This document shows, one piece after another, positions 32,661 through 43,113 of a stretch of 64,000 bases of DNA; the stretch's first letter is position 1; every line of letters begins with the position of its first letter. Under the pieces are notes generated by a model. The model ran no database searches and was not told where the DNA came from. It saw nothing but the letters and a program-made list of their open reading frames with translations. Where the stretch lies: assembly GCA_012064385.1 (NCBI GenBank), contig QRDG01001387.1, positions 248,001-312,000 of the forward strand, read 5' to 3'. The position numbers were made by a program, and so were the translations under genes. This DNA comes from Puccinellia tenuiflora. Lineage: Eukaryota; Streptophyta; Magnoliopsida; Poales; Poaceae.

Positions 32661-34985
32661 ACATCCCCAAGCTTAACTCATGCTCGTCCTCGAGTATGAA
32701 AGTGATAAAACTAACATGAACTTCGCAATATAATAAAAACATGGATATAAAAGACGATTGCTACTGCTACATAAACTCAAATGATTCATTATTTCAAAAA
32801 AGTAGCCATATGCAAACAGTTTATAAAGTGATATCAAGTATTCAATGCAAAGATGTTCAATGATAGTTCACAAAGTGCAACATAAAAGATAGTACTATGG
32901 ACATTCTTACTTTGCATGCTTGTGGTCCATAGAGTGTAGAAAATCTGAATATAAAAGGTGGACACTTTGGAAATGATATATAAATAAGTAGAGGTAAAGC
33001 ATGCATAAGTTTCATCTATCCTCCAAACTATTCTACTTAAGTTATTGAATGCAATGGTAATACTTGGTGTCAAGCTCTCATTCCCCTATCATAGCATCTT
33101 GAATGATTAAAGTTGAATGTGGAAGCAAATATGAGTAGTGGCCTTGATAAAGTAAAGGTTAGATGTCTCATGCCCCTTGAATACAAGTGTCTACACCATG
33201 ATTACTCAACTTGGGAAACAAAGCAAGTTTAAGTTATCTATCATTGTAAGTAATAACGGTATCATCAAGAGTCTCAACTGGGGTACCTCTTGTCCAATGA
33301 TATGGATCAAGCCCATATCAAAACAACAAGACAAACAAACATATTGAACAATCTCAACACCCTCTTTATTTACCACTTGATATAGCTTTTTATTGTAGGG
33401 TGTATCACAGAGGGTTCAAAATAGCATGTAAGTAAATTTCCACCATGAATGATGCATGGCTTAGATTAGCGGCCCAGGTTTCTCTCTAACCATTTATACA
33501 AACTCATTTAAACTTAACTCTATTTCCACATTTATTTCGTCATGATAGGCATCCATAGACAAAAGTACATGATATCAACTAGACAAATGATGAAACATGT
33601 TGAAAGCTTTGCATGTGACAGCACATATGGGCTAACTCCCAACCTTAAACATTTATCAAGTCACTATCTTCATAATATTAATCACAATGGTTCATCTTTT
33701 TGAATGCAATAAAAGTAAAGTGTGCATCAAGTTCGCGAGACCTTTTTAACCAACTTTTACCATTACAATAAATAACATCATCATTTTCATTTAGAGGCAT
33801 AGATAACACAAATAACATGATAAACATACTTGGAATAGCATAAAGCTAATAGGTAGATATGGTGGACTCACTGGAAAAACTTGGGCTGAAGGTGTTGGAA
33901 ACAAGTTTTTACTTGTTGAAATTTTTGGGCTAGCAAAAGGGAGAAAGATGACCATCTAGATGCATGCATGAGTGTCCATAGAACTAACTAATTCATGTCA
34001 AACAAAGTGAAATAACATACAACATCAAACATGAATAAAAGATAGCTCACGATAAAGCATTTGCAAATTATTACTCATAAAGAGGCTCATGAATCATGCA
34101 ACTACATGTGTCATTAAAAATCAACTTAGACATCCCTTTTCCCAATACAATAAAAGCATGCAAGATATTTCAACCCAAATTTCCAGTAGCATTCTCATAT
34201 ATAAAAGATAGTGTGGTGGTCTCACAAAATAAAAATCAAAGCAAAACAAACTAAAAGACGCTCCAAGTTTATGCGATAAAGTGCAATGATAGAAAAACAG
34301 AAGTTGGACGTGTGCAAACTGAGAGTGTTTTGATTCAGTGGGGATGTTCACATCCCCAAGCTTATGGTTTTCACCATCATTGGATAACTCATGGTGCATC
34401 TCCTCCAATCACTGTGAAAAAACTTTAAAACACAATTTCTCCCATCTCTTTTCTGTGTGGTGATATTAGTAGAGATAAATAAACAAGTTTTCTTTGCTGC
34501 ATATAATCCATGGATTAAAATTCATATGAATGACCAAAGAATTTATAATGTTGTATGCCTACTCATAAACTCAATTGGATCAACTCAATAGTTTCAAACT
34601 ATGCATAAAACAATATGGGACAGAATCTGTCCAGAAAAACGGCAGCAGCAAAACGTATTTTTCTGTCCTACTTAAACTTGTCGAAAAAATCTGAAAACAT
34701 TCAGACATACAGAGGATGAAAAGTTGCAGTTACAGTAAAAATATCAGCTCATTTGGCTTTACAGAATAGGAATGAAAAATCAAACCGTGCACAGACTCTG
34801 TGCAGGCATAAAATCTCCGAATAGGTATAGCAAAATTTTCAACCAAAATGGGTAAAACTTGGCACTTTATTAAAAATTCCAGAAACTAAACTAAGAAAAC
34901 AATCTCTTGTTACAGCAAGAGGACTCAAATAAAATCCAAATAAAAACAACCGGGTTGCCTCCCGTAAAGCGCTTTCTTTATAGCC
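32661..34985 (-). other. Non-coding 3' internal region of the Athila-like element
   Basis: About 2.3 kb of AT-rich DNA without a meaningful frame lies between the protease region and the polypurine tract. No RT or integrase can be found, fitting a non-autonomous member. The right edge has GGTTGCCTCCCGTAAAGCGC, a phrase common in these elements. Confidence 0.65.
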
Positions 34986-35664
34986 ATATAGCTAGGCTTA
35001 CTTACTTGTTGTTTTACCGAAGATGAAGCTCATGAGGGAGCTTAAAAGTTGTGCCCTTCATCCTTGGGAAGTGTTCCATGCATTTCTTGTGTGGAAACTG
35101 AAACTTCACATTCCCTTCCTTTGAATCAATGATAGCCCCTGTGGTACGAAGAAAAGGTCTTCCCAAAATAATAGGACTAGAGGTTTTATTCTCCATATCC
35201 ATGATTAGAAAATCCACAGGTACAAAAGTCATATGTAACTCTACCATAACATCACTTACTTTTCCTAAAGCATGTTTAATGGTATTATCAGCAAGTGCAA
35301 GTCCAATAGAGCATTTTTCAAGATTTTTTAATTCAAGTGATTCATATAATTATTTAGATAAAACTGAGACACTAGATTCTAGATCAAGTATCGCATGGTG
35401 TGTCTCTTTTCCAATAGTTACTAGCACCTTGGGGATCCAAGCATCCCCAAGCTTAGGTGGTATCATAGCTTCTTGATTGTATCTAACAATTTTCTCTTTC
35501 AAGACATGATTAGCAATATAGTAACCAAAACCAGATTTGTTAACATCAATAGAAGGATCATTTGCAAATTTTCATAAGATAGATATTAATTCATGAAAGC
35601 TACTATTCTCTAAATCAAGCCAGGTATCTTTAACTTTCTTTTCCTTTTTGGCCCAAACTTGTTT
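34986..35664 (-). pseudogene. Protease-region fragment of the Athila-like element
   Basis: Reading leftwards, the translated text runs KKQVWAKKEKKVKDTWLDLENSS, a stop, then FGYYIANHVLKEK, AILDLESSVSVLS, and finally SPIILGRPFLRTTGAIIDSK and CMEHFPRMKG. This is the Athila Gag-end and aspartic protease. The active-site loop normally reads DLG(A/S)SVS; here it is DLESSVS, so Gly is lost. At least two in-frame stops (near 35572 and 35349) break it. Its 5' part is missing at the junction with Tat gag at about 35664. Confidence 0.8.
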
Positions 35665-36631
35665 TTTAGCGATGAGCGGCAACGTCCTCCTCTTCAATGA
35701 CGCTTGACGCCTTGAGTGCGTCGATGCGCCCGCGAGTGGCGTTGCTGGTTTCGGGTCCCAGTGGTCCCAGGCGCTGGTCGATGGTGACCTTGTGGCCGAC
35801 TCGCTCCTTGACGCTTTTTCCGGCTCGAGGCTCGTTGTGGTGGCCGTCATCGTGTCGGCCAGCCGGATCGCGGCCGTGGTCTCGAGGGTGTGAGCTCGCA
35901 CTCCTTTCGCGATGAGCTCGTGGTTGCTTGTCCTTTTGCCTGCCGTGGCTTGTCGATGACGCCTCGTAGCCTTGCTTGGACTTGCCGGCTGCGTCGTAGC
36001 CAGGTGGAGGAGCGTAGAGCGCCAAGTCCTTGCTTCCGGTCGGCTCGGTTTCGCGCTGCTGCCGGTTGGCCGTGGCGATGAGTTTTGAACCCGGCGCATT
36101 TGTTGGCGTAGCTCTTTGCCTTGAAGATGAGGAAGTTCAGCAGCTGCCACCTCCGTAGCCTTCATGTTTTGAGCCGGGTAGCTGTATTCCGGTTGGACGA
36201 TGTCGGAGTTGTGCTGTCCGGCACGGTTCAAGGCTCCGTCGAGGTCCCTTCCTTTGCTCCTGATCTCGCCCAGCTTGTTCGTGTTGCCTCTTGCCGGCTC
36301 GAAACCGTGGACGGAGTTGTACTCGCGCATCGTGGCATTGAGTCGGTGCTGCGTCGAGGCGAGGTGGAGTGCCTTGTCGTACATCTGTTGGCGCATCTTC
36401 TCGAGTTCGGCCACCGCCTTGGTCGGATCTGCACTCGGCGCAATGGGAGTGCTCAACAACTCGAACTCTGCCTCGAGGTTGCGCTGGAAACGCGAAGGCT
36501 CGCCAGCTTCGTGGACGGTTTGCCGACGGCGCCTCCTGCAGCCGCATGCTCGACCATGTGCACCTCAGGGTAGACGCAGAGCTTGGTGTCGTCGCCGTCC
36601 GCGCTGCCGGAGTCGAGGCGATCGAAGGAGG
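35665..36631 (-). pseudogene. Gag N-terminal part of C1
   Basis: The minus strand encodes LLSTPIAPSADPTKAVAELEKMRQQMYDKALHLAST-type text, matching C2 (62213-62714). It is followed by an Arg/Ser/Gly-rich linker ending in EDVAAH. A frameshift near 36460 separates it from the upstream segment with EVHMVEHAAAGG. On the left it is fused to the Athila-like fragment; compared with C2, about 170 bp of gag is missing at the junctions. On the right, homology stops at about 36631, so the start of gag, the PBS and the 5' LTR of C1 are gone. Confidence 0.82.
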
Positions 36632-38248
36632 ACATTAAGCATATCAAAAGGTTCTCTAACTCTAGTTGATACTCAAGGACAACATAAAGAAAACAATAGT
36701 AGTCACACAAGTATTGAGCGAGATAGTTCTTGCACCCATATCCAACTATTTACATTGGCAAGACCCAAATATTTTATCCGTCTTATCCTTCGCTAGTTCC
36801 CGATGTTTGTTGAGAAGGCTACACTTATCAAATAGGCAAACCTAGATATTTAAAGAGGCAAAGATCCAGATTTACACAATATCTTTAATTTGCTCGACGG
36901 TAATTCATCTCGTGTGTTGCTCAGAAGAGAAGAAAAAAAAGAATTGATCACGTGTTTATGTTACCCCTTGAGTCCATGAGACCATGACCATGCAGACGAG
37001 AATGAAGAAACAATCCGTGCTGCGATCTCCCAGCACCATGGCGTCGTCACATACTACCGTACATAGAATTGACCTTTTTTGAGATCTGCAGGCCAAGTTG
37101 TGGGTGACAGCAGATAGTGGGTTACCAGGCGAGGAGATGATGATCCAGTAAAGCCGATTGCTGAATTAAGACCGACCCCCAGCCTAGCTTGCAGGCCCAT
37201 CTAGAGGTAGGGCGCACCAGCAGCCGAAGCGCGCGATGGCCCATCCGCGCGATTTTCATCACGTTTTAATGCGCGATAGGTCGGGGGGGGTCTCCATCCG
37301 ACGTGTCGTGTCGTGGCCTAGAGATCTCTCTCCGTACGGCTTCGCCAGCTGGTGCTGAAGCGGCAAGCCGCGTCGCCGTGCTGCGGCGCTGTGGGCCTAT
37401 TTACGCCTGCGTCACGACGCGCTCGTGAATTCCCTCAGTGCTCGTCCACCACCACGCCGCCAGAAGCAGCAGAGCCGCCGGTGCCGGAGTGCCGGGACCA
37501 GCCGCCCGTCAGGCGCCAGCCGGACACGCGTACGTGCGCACGTCGGCCGAGTGCGTGGACGAGATGGCTGTGGTGCGCCTGAATCACACCACTTTTTACG
37601 GAGTGCTACGTTGTCATGCTAAGTTATCATGAGTGCATGCGTGAGTGTTCTTGTTTTCATGCGCTGCATTTTGGCGGAGTAGTACGTGTTTTGTTGAGGA
37701 CTGCAGGTGCGCAGCACTACTAGTTAGCTCTCCGGTTCCTTTCGTCGTGCGAATGATGAGACGCCAGCTGGGCTGCCGGCCGACAACCGCCGAATGCGAA
37801 AACCTTTTGGCATCTTCTGCACCGGGAAGAAACCTCTTCTCCGGTGGCCAGCCAGCCATGCCATCGTAGGCGACTCCTCTCCGTGGCCCAGTAGCTAGCT
37901 CTGGTTGGCCGCCTGGCCGGCCATGCACGTAATGGTACAGTAGGCGGCTAGGCGCCATCTCGGGGCGCCGGTGCCACCGTACCATCGTATCGCCGCTCAT
38001 GGCGTTTGCCTTGGTTTTTTGCCTGCTTCGGTACGACGGCCAAAACTTGTTCCAATTTTCCCGAGCATTAAGTGGCCGTGATCTTCGTATCTCCTACTTA
38101 TTCCAACACCGCAACGGAGTACGTACACCATAGCAGCACCTACTAAACCATACGCACAGTGATCGAACACACGTCATACTGTCATTTTACAATCTGTAAC
38201 TGACTATCTCAACTTAGAAACGACGATGTTTTACAATGCCATGTACTC
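36632..38248. other. Low-repeat intergenic DNA
   Basis: I find no element ends, no recognisable protein and no long repeat here. Short open frames in the GC-rich part (37160-38000) have no family resemblance. This may be old unique DNA or a decayed element. It ends in the left copy of a tandem duplication (from about 38050). Confidence 0.45.
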
Positions 38249-38324
38249 CCTCCATATTATAATGTAATTTTTTTTAGCTATTTACATATGGATTAAAAAA
38301 TGGGTATGTAATCCGTATGCAAAT
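38249..38324. mobile_element. Stowaway-like MITE fragment, left part
   Basis: CTCCCTCC after TA is the usual Stowaway start. TTTTAGCTATTTACATATGG and, across the copia insertion, ATGCAAATAGCTAAAA (38318-38324 joined to 43114-43128) form the two arms of a hairpin. The right end is not recognisable. Confidence 0.45.
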
Positions 38325-38533
38325 TGTTAGAGCCAAAACTATGGAAGTATGAGAGAGAGATTGCGATGCAACAATTGCTAACGTTCATTGATAATGATGG
38401 GTGGCTATATATAGCATACAATGACAGCACGTATCTTGCGTAGCAAGGATAGGCCGCGTGAGTTATCTCCTAGCTAGATACGTTAGAGATAGAAACAACC
38501 TAACAAACTAACTGAAGATCAATTCAGCTAACA
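38325..38533 (-). repeat. Copia 3' LTR
   Basis: This 209-bp LTR has a minus-strand TATA-like run (TATATATA) at 38406-38413. On the minus strand the tract CTGCGGCGGGG lies against it at 38534 and is the polypurine tract. The last codons of pol run through this tract and the TAG stop is supplied by the first six bases of the LTR. Confidence 0.93.
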
Positions 38534-40477
38534 CCCCGCCGCAGTCGATACGTCGTCGCTTGGCAAGACGCATAGACTGGATCTGAATGACTGAAAAGAC
38601 GCCGTAGGTAGTCCCTTTGTCATAATATCGGCCAGCTGCTGAGTTGTTGGCACATGGACGACCCGGAGCTCGCCGAGAGCCACTTTCTCACGCACAAAGT
38701 GGATGTCCAGCTCGATGTGCTTCGTTCGTCGGTGATGAACGGGATTGGTGGACATGTACACCGCCGATATGTTGTCACAGAAGACCACCGTGGCTTTGGG
38801 AAGAGAACAGCCGAGCTCGTCGAGGAGTTGCCGTAACCATACACAATCCGCGACTGCGTTGGCAACGGCGCGATACTCGGCCTCCGCACTCGAGCGTGAG
38901 ACGGTGGCTTGGCGCTTGGAGGACCAACTGACGAGAGCACCACCGAGATAAACGCAGTATCCGGAGGTGGAGCGTCGTGTATCCGGGCAGCCTGCCCAGT
39001 CCGCGTCGGAGTAGGCGACGATGTCGAGGGAGGACGAAACCGGCAGAAGCAGACCAGAGCTCGTAGTACCACGAACATACCGCAGTATGCGTTTGATGAT
39101 GGCGAGGTGAGTGTCGCGAGGATCATGCATGTGCAGACAGACTTGCTGCACAGCGTAGGCGAGATCCGGGCGTGTCATGGTCAAGTATTGAAGAGCACCG
39201 GCGAGACTGCGATACTCGGAGGGATCAGCAACGGGGGCACCATCATCGGCAGCAACCTTGGGAAGGGTGTCGACGGGGGTAGACGTGGTCTTGCACTGGA
39301 CCATGCCGGCGCGCTGAAGAATCTCCTCAGCGTACTGCTCTTGGCTGAGGAAGAAGCCACGAGGTGTACGACGCACGCGTATGCCGAGGAAGTAGTGCAG
39401 GGGCCCCATGTCCTTCATGGCGAACTCGAGCTTGAGCTTGTCGATGATGGCGTGGAGCAGCGTGGATGAAGAGGCCGTCAAGACGATGTCGTCGACGTAC
39501 AGCAGGAGGTACGCCGTCTCAGAGCCCCGCCGTAGGATGAAGAGCGAGGCGTCGGAGCGAGAGGCGGTGAAGCCGATCGTGATGGCGAAGGCGGTGAAGC
39601 GGTTGAACCACGCCCGTGGAGCCTGTTTCAAGCCGTAGAGGGACTTGACAAGCTTGCAGACGTGATCACGGCGGAGATCGTCGATGAAGCCAGCTGGTTG
39701 GTAGCAGTAGACTTGCTCGTCGAGGATGCCGTTGAGGAAAGCGTTTTTCACATCTAACTGGTTTACCGGCCAGTTGCGTGAGCACGCCATGGAGAGCACC
39801 GCACGGATTGTCGCTGGTTTGACGACGGGCGAGAAGGTTTCGCCGTAGTCGATGCCGGGTCGTTGAGCGAAGCCACGAACAACCCAGCGAGCCTTGTATC
39901 GCTCGAGAGAGCCGTCCGCCTGTGTTTTGTGCCTGAAAACCCACTTGCCAGTAACAATATTAGCATGCGGTGGCCTGGGTACAAGCGTCCAGGTTTGGTT
40001 GGAGGAAAGCGCATCGAATTCCTCCTGCATCGCAGCACGCCAGTTAGGATCGCGAAGGGCCTCCCGAACAGAAGAGGGAATCGGGGAAACCGGGGTTGTA
40101 GCGATATTGGCATAGCGGGGATTTGGTTTGGTTATGCCGTGGCTCGCGCGAGTCGCCATAGTATGACGAACGGGTTGCATGGGAGGCGGCGTAGGTGCAG
40201 GGATCGAAGGAGAGCGATGCAGAGAAGCAGGAGCCATGGGTGGCCGCATGCGCAGTCGGAGGCAAGATGGGCTGCGGCCATGGGGAGGCAGTAGCTGGGG
40301 AGCCTGGTGGGCTGCGGCACATGGGAGAGGTGGCAGCTGGGGATCCGGGTGGGCTGCATGGCCCATGATGGGCCGGTGGAGGCAGAGCGACGTCGATTGG
40401 TGGAGGATCAGGATCGCTAGGGTTTTCCACGACGGGATCGATATGCAGAGATCGGAACGGAAAAACCTGCTCAACAA
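38528..40477 (-). CDS. Copia reverse transcriptase and RNase H
   Basis: This frame holds the second half of pol. Homology starts at about residue 80 (MAPASLHRSPSIPAP). RT carries ALRDPNWRAAMQEEFDAL, WVFRHKTQADGSLERYKARW, GETFSPVVK, QLDVKNAFLNG, LYGLKQAPRAWF and the catalytic LLLYVDDIVL (YVDD at 327-330). RNase H has AYSDADWAGCPDTRRSTSG, SRSSAEAEYRAVA and the tail HIELDIHFVREKV, all intact. It should be part of one polyprotein with the upstream frame; the two overlap in different frames at 40044-40477, so a one-base indel (or, less likely, a programmed shift) lies in the proline-rich linker at about 40200-40380. The final codons lie in the 3' LTR. Confidence 0.93.
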   Translation of the reverse strand: MLSRFFRSDLCISIPSWKTLAILILHQSTSLCLHRPIMGHAAHPDPQLPPLPCAAAHQAPQLLPPHGRSPSCLRLRMRPPMAPASLHRSPSIPAPTPPPMQPVRHTMATRASHGITKPNPRYANIATTPVSPIPSSVREALRDPNWRAAMQEEFDALSSNQTWTLVPRPPHANIVTGKWVFRHKTQADGSLERYKARWVVRGFAQRPGIDYGETFSPVVKPATIRAVLSMACSRNWPVNQLDVKNAFLNGILDEQVYCYQPAGFIDDLRRDHVCKLVKSLYGLKQAPRAWFNRFTAFAITIGFTASRSDASLFILRRGSETAYLLLYVDDIVLTASSSTLLHAIIDKLKLEFAMKDMGPLHYFLGIRVRRTPRGFFLSQEQYAEEILQRAGMVQCKTTSTPVDTLPKVAADDGAPVADPSEYRSLAGALQYLTMTRPDLAYAVQQVCLHMHDPRDTHLAIIKRILRYVRGTTSSGLLLPVSSSLDIVAYSDADWAGCPDTRRSTSGYCVYLGGALVSWSSKRQATVSRSSAEAEYRAVANAVADCVWLRQLLDELGCSLPKATVVFCDNISAVYMSTNPVHHRRTKHIELDIHFVREKVALGELRVVHVPTTQQLADIMTKGLPTASFQSFRSSLCVLPSDDVSTAAGC

Positions 40478-42845
40478 AGGTTACGTGACGGGAGAAGATA
40501 ATGCGTCGAGAGACAGGATCATAACAGCGATATCCTTTTCTGCCATCTGGGTAACCAAGGAAAACACACGGGATCGAGCGAGGGGCGAGTTTGTGAGGCG
40601 CCGTGGCGGTGACGTTTGGATAGCAAAGGCAGCCAAAAACTCGGAGGAGTTTGTAATCAGGCACTTCACCGTGAAGGAGCTCATGGGGGGTGTTGAGTGC
40701 CCGTGGTTTGCAAGGACGTCGGTTGAGAAGGAAGGTGGCGGTGGCTAGGGCTTCAGCCCACCATTTTGGCGGCATGGAGGCATGAATGAGGAGTGTGCGA
40801 ATGCCGTCGTTGAGTGTGCGAAGAATACGCTCGGCCTTGCCGTTCTGTTGGGAAGTGTATGGGCAAGTGAGGCGAAGGATGGTGCCGTGGGAGTTGAAAA
40901 GGGTGCGGTTGGCAGTGTTGTCAAATTCTCGTCCATTGTCGGTTTGAAAGGCCTTGATTGTACGAGAAAACTGTGTTTGGACGTAGGCATAGAAAAGAGT
41001 AAGAAGGTGATGAACTTCAGATTTTTGACGGAGCGGAAATGTCCAAGCAAAATGCGTGAAATCATCTAATATGACGAGATAGTATTGAAAACCAGACACG
41101 CTTAAAACAGGACTTGTCCACAAATCACAATGACAAAGCTCAAAGGGGGTAGTTGTTCTAGTGGTGGAGGGAGAAAAGGGTAGCCTAGTATGTTTGCCCA
41201 AACGACATGCATCACAATGTGAGGGCAAACTTTTATTACAACTGAAAGAGAAATATTTGGAGGCACGGGCTAAAGCTTCGGCGCCGGGGTGTCCAAGCCG
41301 CTGATGCCAAAGAGCTGCAGAGACGGTGGCGTGGAGGCATTGAGGCGGATGCACGAATGGGTAGAGCTCGCCGGTGGAGTTACATCGGTGAATCAGCCGT
41401 CCCGTTGCCAAATCCTTGATGGAAAAACCAAAAGGGTCAAATTCAATTGAAACAAAATTGTCACGCGTAAAAGCACGAACAGAGACTAGGTTTTTTATGA
41501 GATTAGGTGAAATGAGAATGTTGTGAAGAGAAAGGGGACGGGAGGAGGTCTGAAGTGTGAGGGAACCAGCACCGGTGATGGGAAGAGTGGAGCCATCACC
41601 GACGATGATTTGAGAGGGAGAATTTGGGGGTAGAGGGGTGGAAGATATACCAGAACCGGAACCCATGTGAGCAGATGCACCGCTGTCGAGGACCCACTTG
41701 CCGTCGTTGCCCGGTGCCGCTTGGAGAGACATCTGGTTTAGTGCGGCGATCAACGCGGACTGATCCCACTGTTGCGTGGGTGGAGCAGGAGCGGGAGGCG
41801 CAGAGTTGACGGAGAGCGCGAGAGGAGCAGCCGGCGCGTTTGGGCGAGCGCCGAGGATGCCCGGTGCAGTCCATGCCTGGAAGGTGCCTGCGACCGATGG
41901 CGCGGTGGGACGAGGTGCAGGTGGACGGAAGCCGCTGGGCTGGCCGCTCGCGGGACCAGGCGCGATCGGTGCAGGGGTGTTGGGGGCGGCGTTGGTGTTC
42001 TTCTTGCGCTTCTTCTTCCCGTTGCCTGAGGGGGCCGATTGGCCGGAGCTGAGGAGACCGATTGGAGCAGGGTGGAGGTAGGCAGGAGGCGCGGGGTTGG
42101 GGTGAGCGGGCGGTGGGACGCCGCTCGCCTGGTATGCCTGATACGCCTGGGCCATGAGGGCGTTGTGGGCGACGACGCGCGCCTGACGGCCGAGGCGCTG
42201 CTCCTCCAACAGCAGGAAGGAGCGGAGCTTGATGAAGGAGGGGAGCCGGTCCTTCGTCATGTGGGGAACAGCGTGTTGGAGACGCTGATCGAGACCACGA
42301 AGAACGTTGTGGACGAGGTCACGGCCTTTGACGCGAGAGCCCAGGTCGCAGAGGGTGTCCGCCATGAGCTTCATCTTGGAGGTGTACTCGACGACGGAAA
42401 GGTCGCCCTGGTTGAAGCTGTGGAACTCGTCGCGGAGGTAGGTGGCGCGGGTGTCGCGGTTGTCGCGGAAGACGGCGCGGATGGAGCGCCACAGAGCGAG
42501 GGCGGTGTCGGCGCGGGAGTCGACGATCTGCAGGGTGGAGGGGGTGACCGTGGCGTCGAACCAGGAGACGATCGCGAAGTCGGCGAGCACCCAGTCCGAG
42601 GTGCCGTGGGCGGGAGAGCCGTCGACATGATCCCGAAGGCCGAACTTGGAGAGGGTGGTGAGGAATTGACGGTGCCAGATGCCGTAGTTCTCCTTCTCGT
42701 AGTCGAGAGTGACGAGGACATGATCGCGGATGCGGAGAGCTTGCAGCTGGGGGGTGGGCAGAGGTTGAGTTGCAACGGGGATGCCGAAGTTCTCGACAGA
42801 GCCGTCGGAATCGGACGAGGAGCCAGAGTCGTCGTAGGAGCTCAT
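40044..42845 (-). CDS. Copia Gag, protease and integrase
   Basis: The ATG at 42845 is 60 bp after the 5' LTR. Residues about 40-230 are a copia-type Gag (YGIWHRQFLTTL, LWRSIRAVFRDN, VVEYTSKMKLMADTL). No CCHC knuckle is seen; a basic GKKKRKK patch at about 276 may replace it. The protease active site is DSGA at 387-390 (KWVLDSGASAHMGS). The pre-integrase zinc region has HQRLGHPG and CDACRLGKH at 514-552. The integrase has CDLW (D574), TDNG (D636) and GKAER (E672), the complete DDE set. The last part, after about residue 820, leaves the true frame in the proline-rich linker and stops at 40044. Confidence 0.93.
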   Translation of the reverse strand: MSSYDDSGSSSDSDGSVENFGIPVATQPLPTPQLQALRIRDHVLVTLDYEKENYGIWHRQFLTTLSKFGLRDHVDGSPAHGTSDWVLADFAIVSWFDATVTPSTLQIVDSRADTALALWRSIRAVFRDNRDTRATYLRDEFHSFNQGDLSVVEYTSKMKLMADTLCDLGSRVKGRDLVHNVLRGLDQRLQHAVPHMTKDRLPSFIKLRSFLLLEEQRLGRQARVVAHNALMAQAYQAYQASGVPPPAHPNPAPPAYLHPAPIGLLSSGQSAPSGNGKKKRKKNTNAAPNTPAPIAPGPASGQPSGFRPPAPRPTAPSVAGTFQAWTAPGILGARPNAPAAPLALSVNSAPPAPAPPTQQWDQSALIAALNQMSLQAAPGNDGKWVLDSGASAHMGSGSGISSTPLPPNSPSQIIVGDGSTLPITGAGSLTLQTSSRPLSLHNILISPNLIKNLVSVRAFTRDNFVSIEFDPFGFSIKDLATGRLIHRCNSTGELYPFVHPPQCLHATVSAALWHQRLGHPGAEALARASKYFSFSCNKSLPSHCDACRLGKHTRLPFSPSTTRTTTPFELCHCDLWTSPVLSVSGFQYYLVILDDFTHFAWTFPLRQKSEVHHLLTLFYAYVQTQFSRTIKAFQTDNGREFDNTANRTLFNSHGTILRLTCPYTSQQNGKAERILRTLNDGIRTLLIHASMPPKWWAEALATATFLLNRRPCKPRALNTPHELLHGEVPDYKLLRVFGCLCYPNVTATAPHKLAPRSIPCVFLGYPDGRKGYRCYDPVSRRIIFSRHVTFVEQVFPFRSLHIDPVVENPSDPDPPPIDVALPPPAHHGPCSPPGSPAATSPMCRSPPGSPATASPWPQPILPPTAHAATHGSCFSASLSFDPCTYAASHATRSSYYGDSREPRHNQTKSPLCQYRYNPGFPDSLFCSGGPSRS

Positions 42846-42892
42846 GGTGGTGAGGAGGGTGGGGGCAGCGGAAGACGTAGATTGGATCTATA

Positions 42893-42904
42893 GGGCTGAT
42901 ACCA
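42893..42904 (-). other. Copia primer binding site
   Basis: TGGTATCAGCCC begins at once after the 5' LTR on the minus strand. The first nine bases match the complement of initiator-methionine tRNA, the common primer of copia elements. Confidence 0.85.
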
Positions 42905-43113
42905 TGTTAGAGCCAGAACTATGGAAGTATGAGAGAGAGATTGCGATGCAACAATTGCCAACGTTCATTGATAATGATGGGTGGCTATATATAGCATACA
43001 ATGACAGCACGTATCTTGCGTAGCAAGGATAGGCCGCGTGAGTTATCTCCTAGCTAGATACGTTAGAGATAGAAACAACCTAACAAACTAACTGAAGATC
43101 AATTCAGCTAACA
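42905..43113 (-). repeat. Copia 5' LTR
   Basis: This LTR is identical to 38325-38533 except for two substitutions (near positions 12 and 54 of the LTR). The minus-strand TATA-like run is at 42986-42993. It is followed by CAAAT. Confidence 0.93.

Larger units (their letters stand above)
38325..43113 (-). mobile_element. Complete copia retrotransposon, young
   Basis: Two 209-bp LTRs (38325-38533 and 42905-43113) start TGTTAGAGCC and end AGCTAACA. They differ at only two positions by eye. CAAAT flanks both sides (38320-38324 and 43114-43118). All protein domains are present on the minus strand. One frameshift separates integrase from RT, so this copy may be non-functional even though it is recent. 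The short LTRs and 4.8-kb length fit a compact autonomous copia family. Confidence 0.96.

Noticed and set aside
42039..42893. Plus-strand frame of 284 codons
   Set aside because: It is a shadow of the copia Gag; the minus strand has the family motifs and the PBS-proximal ATG.
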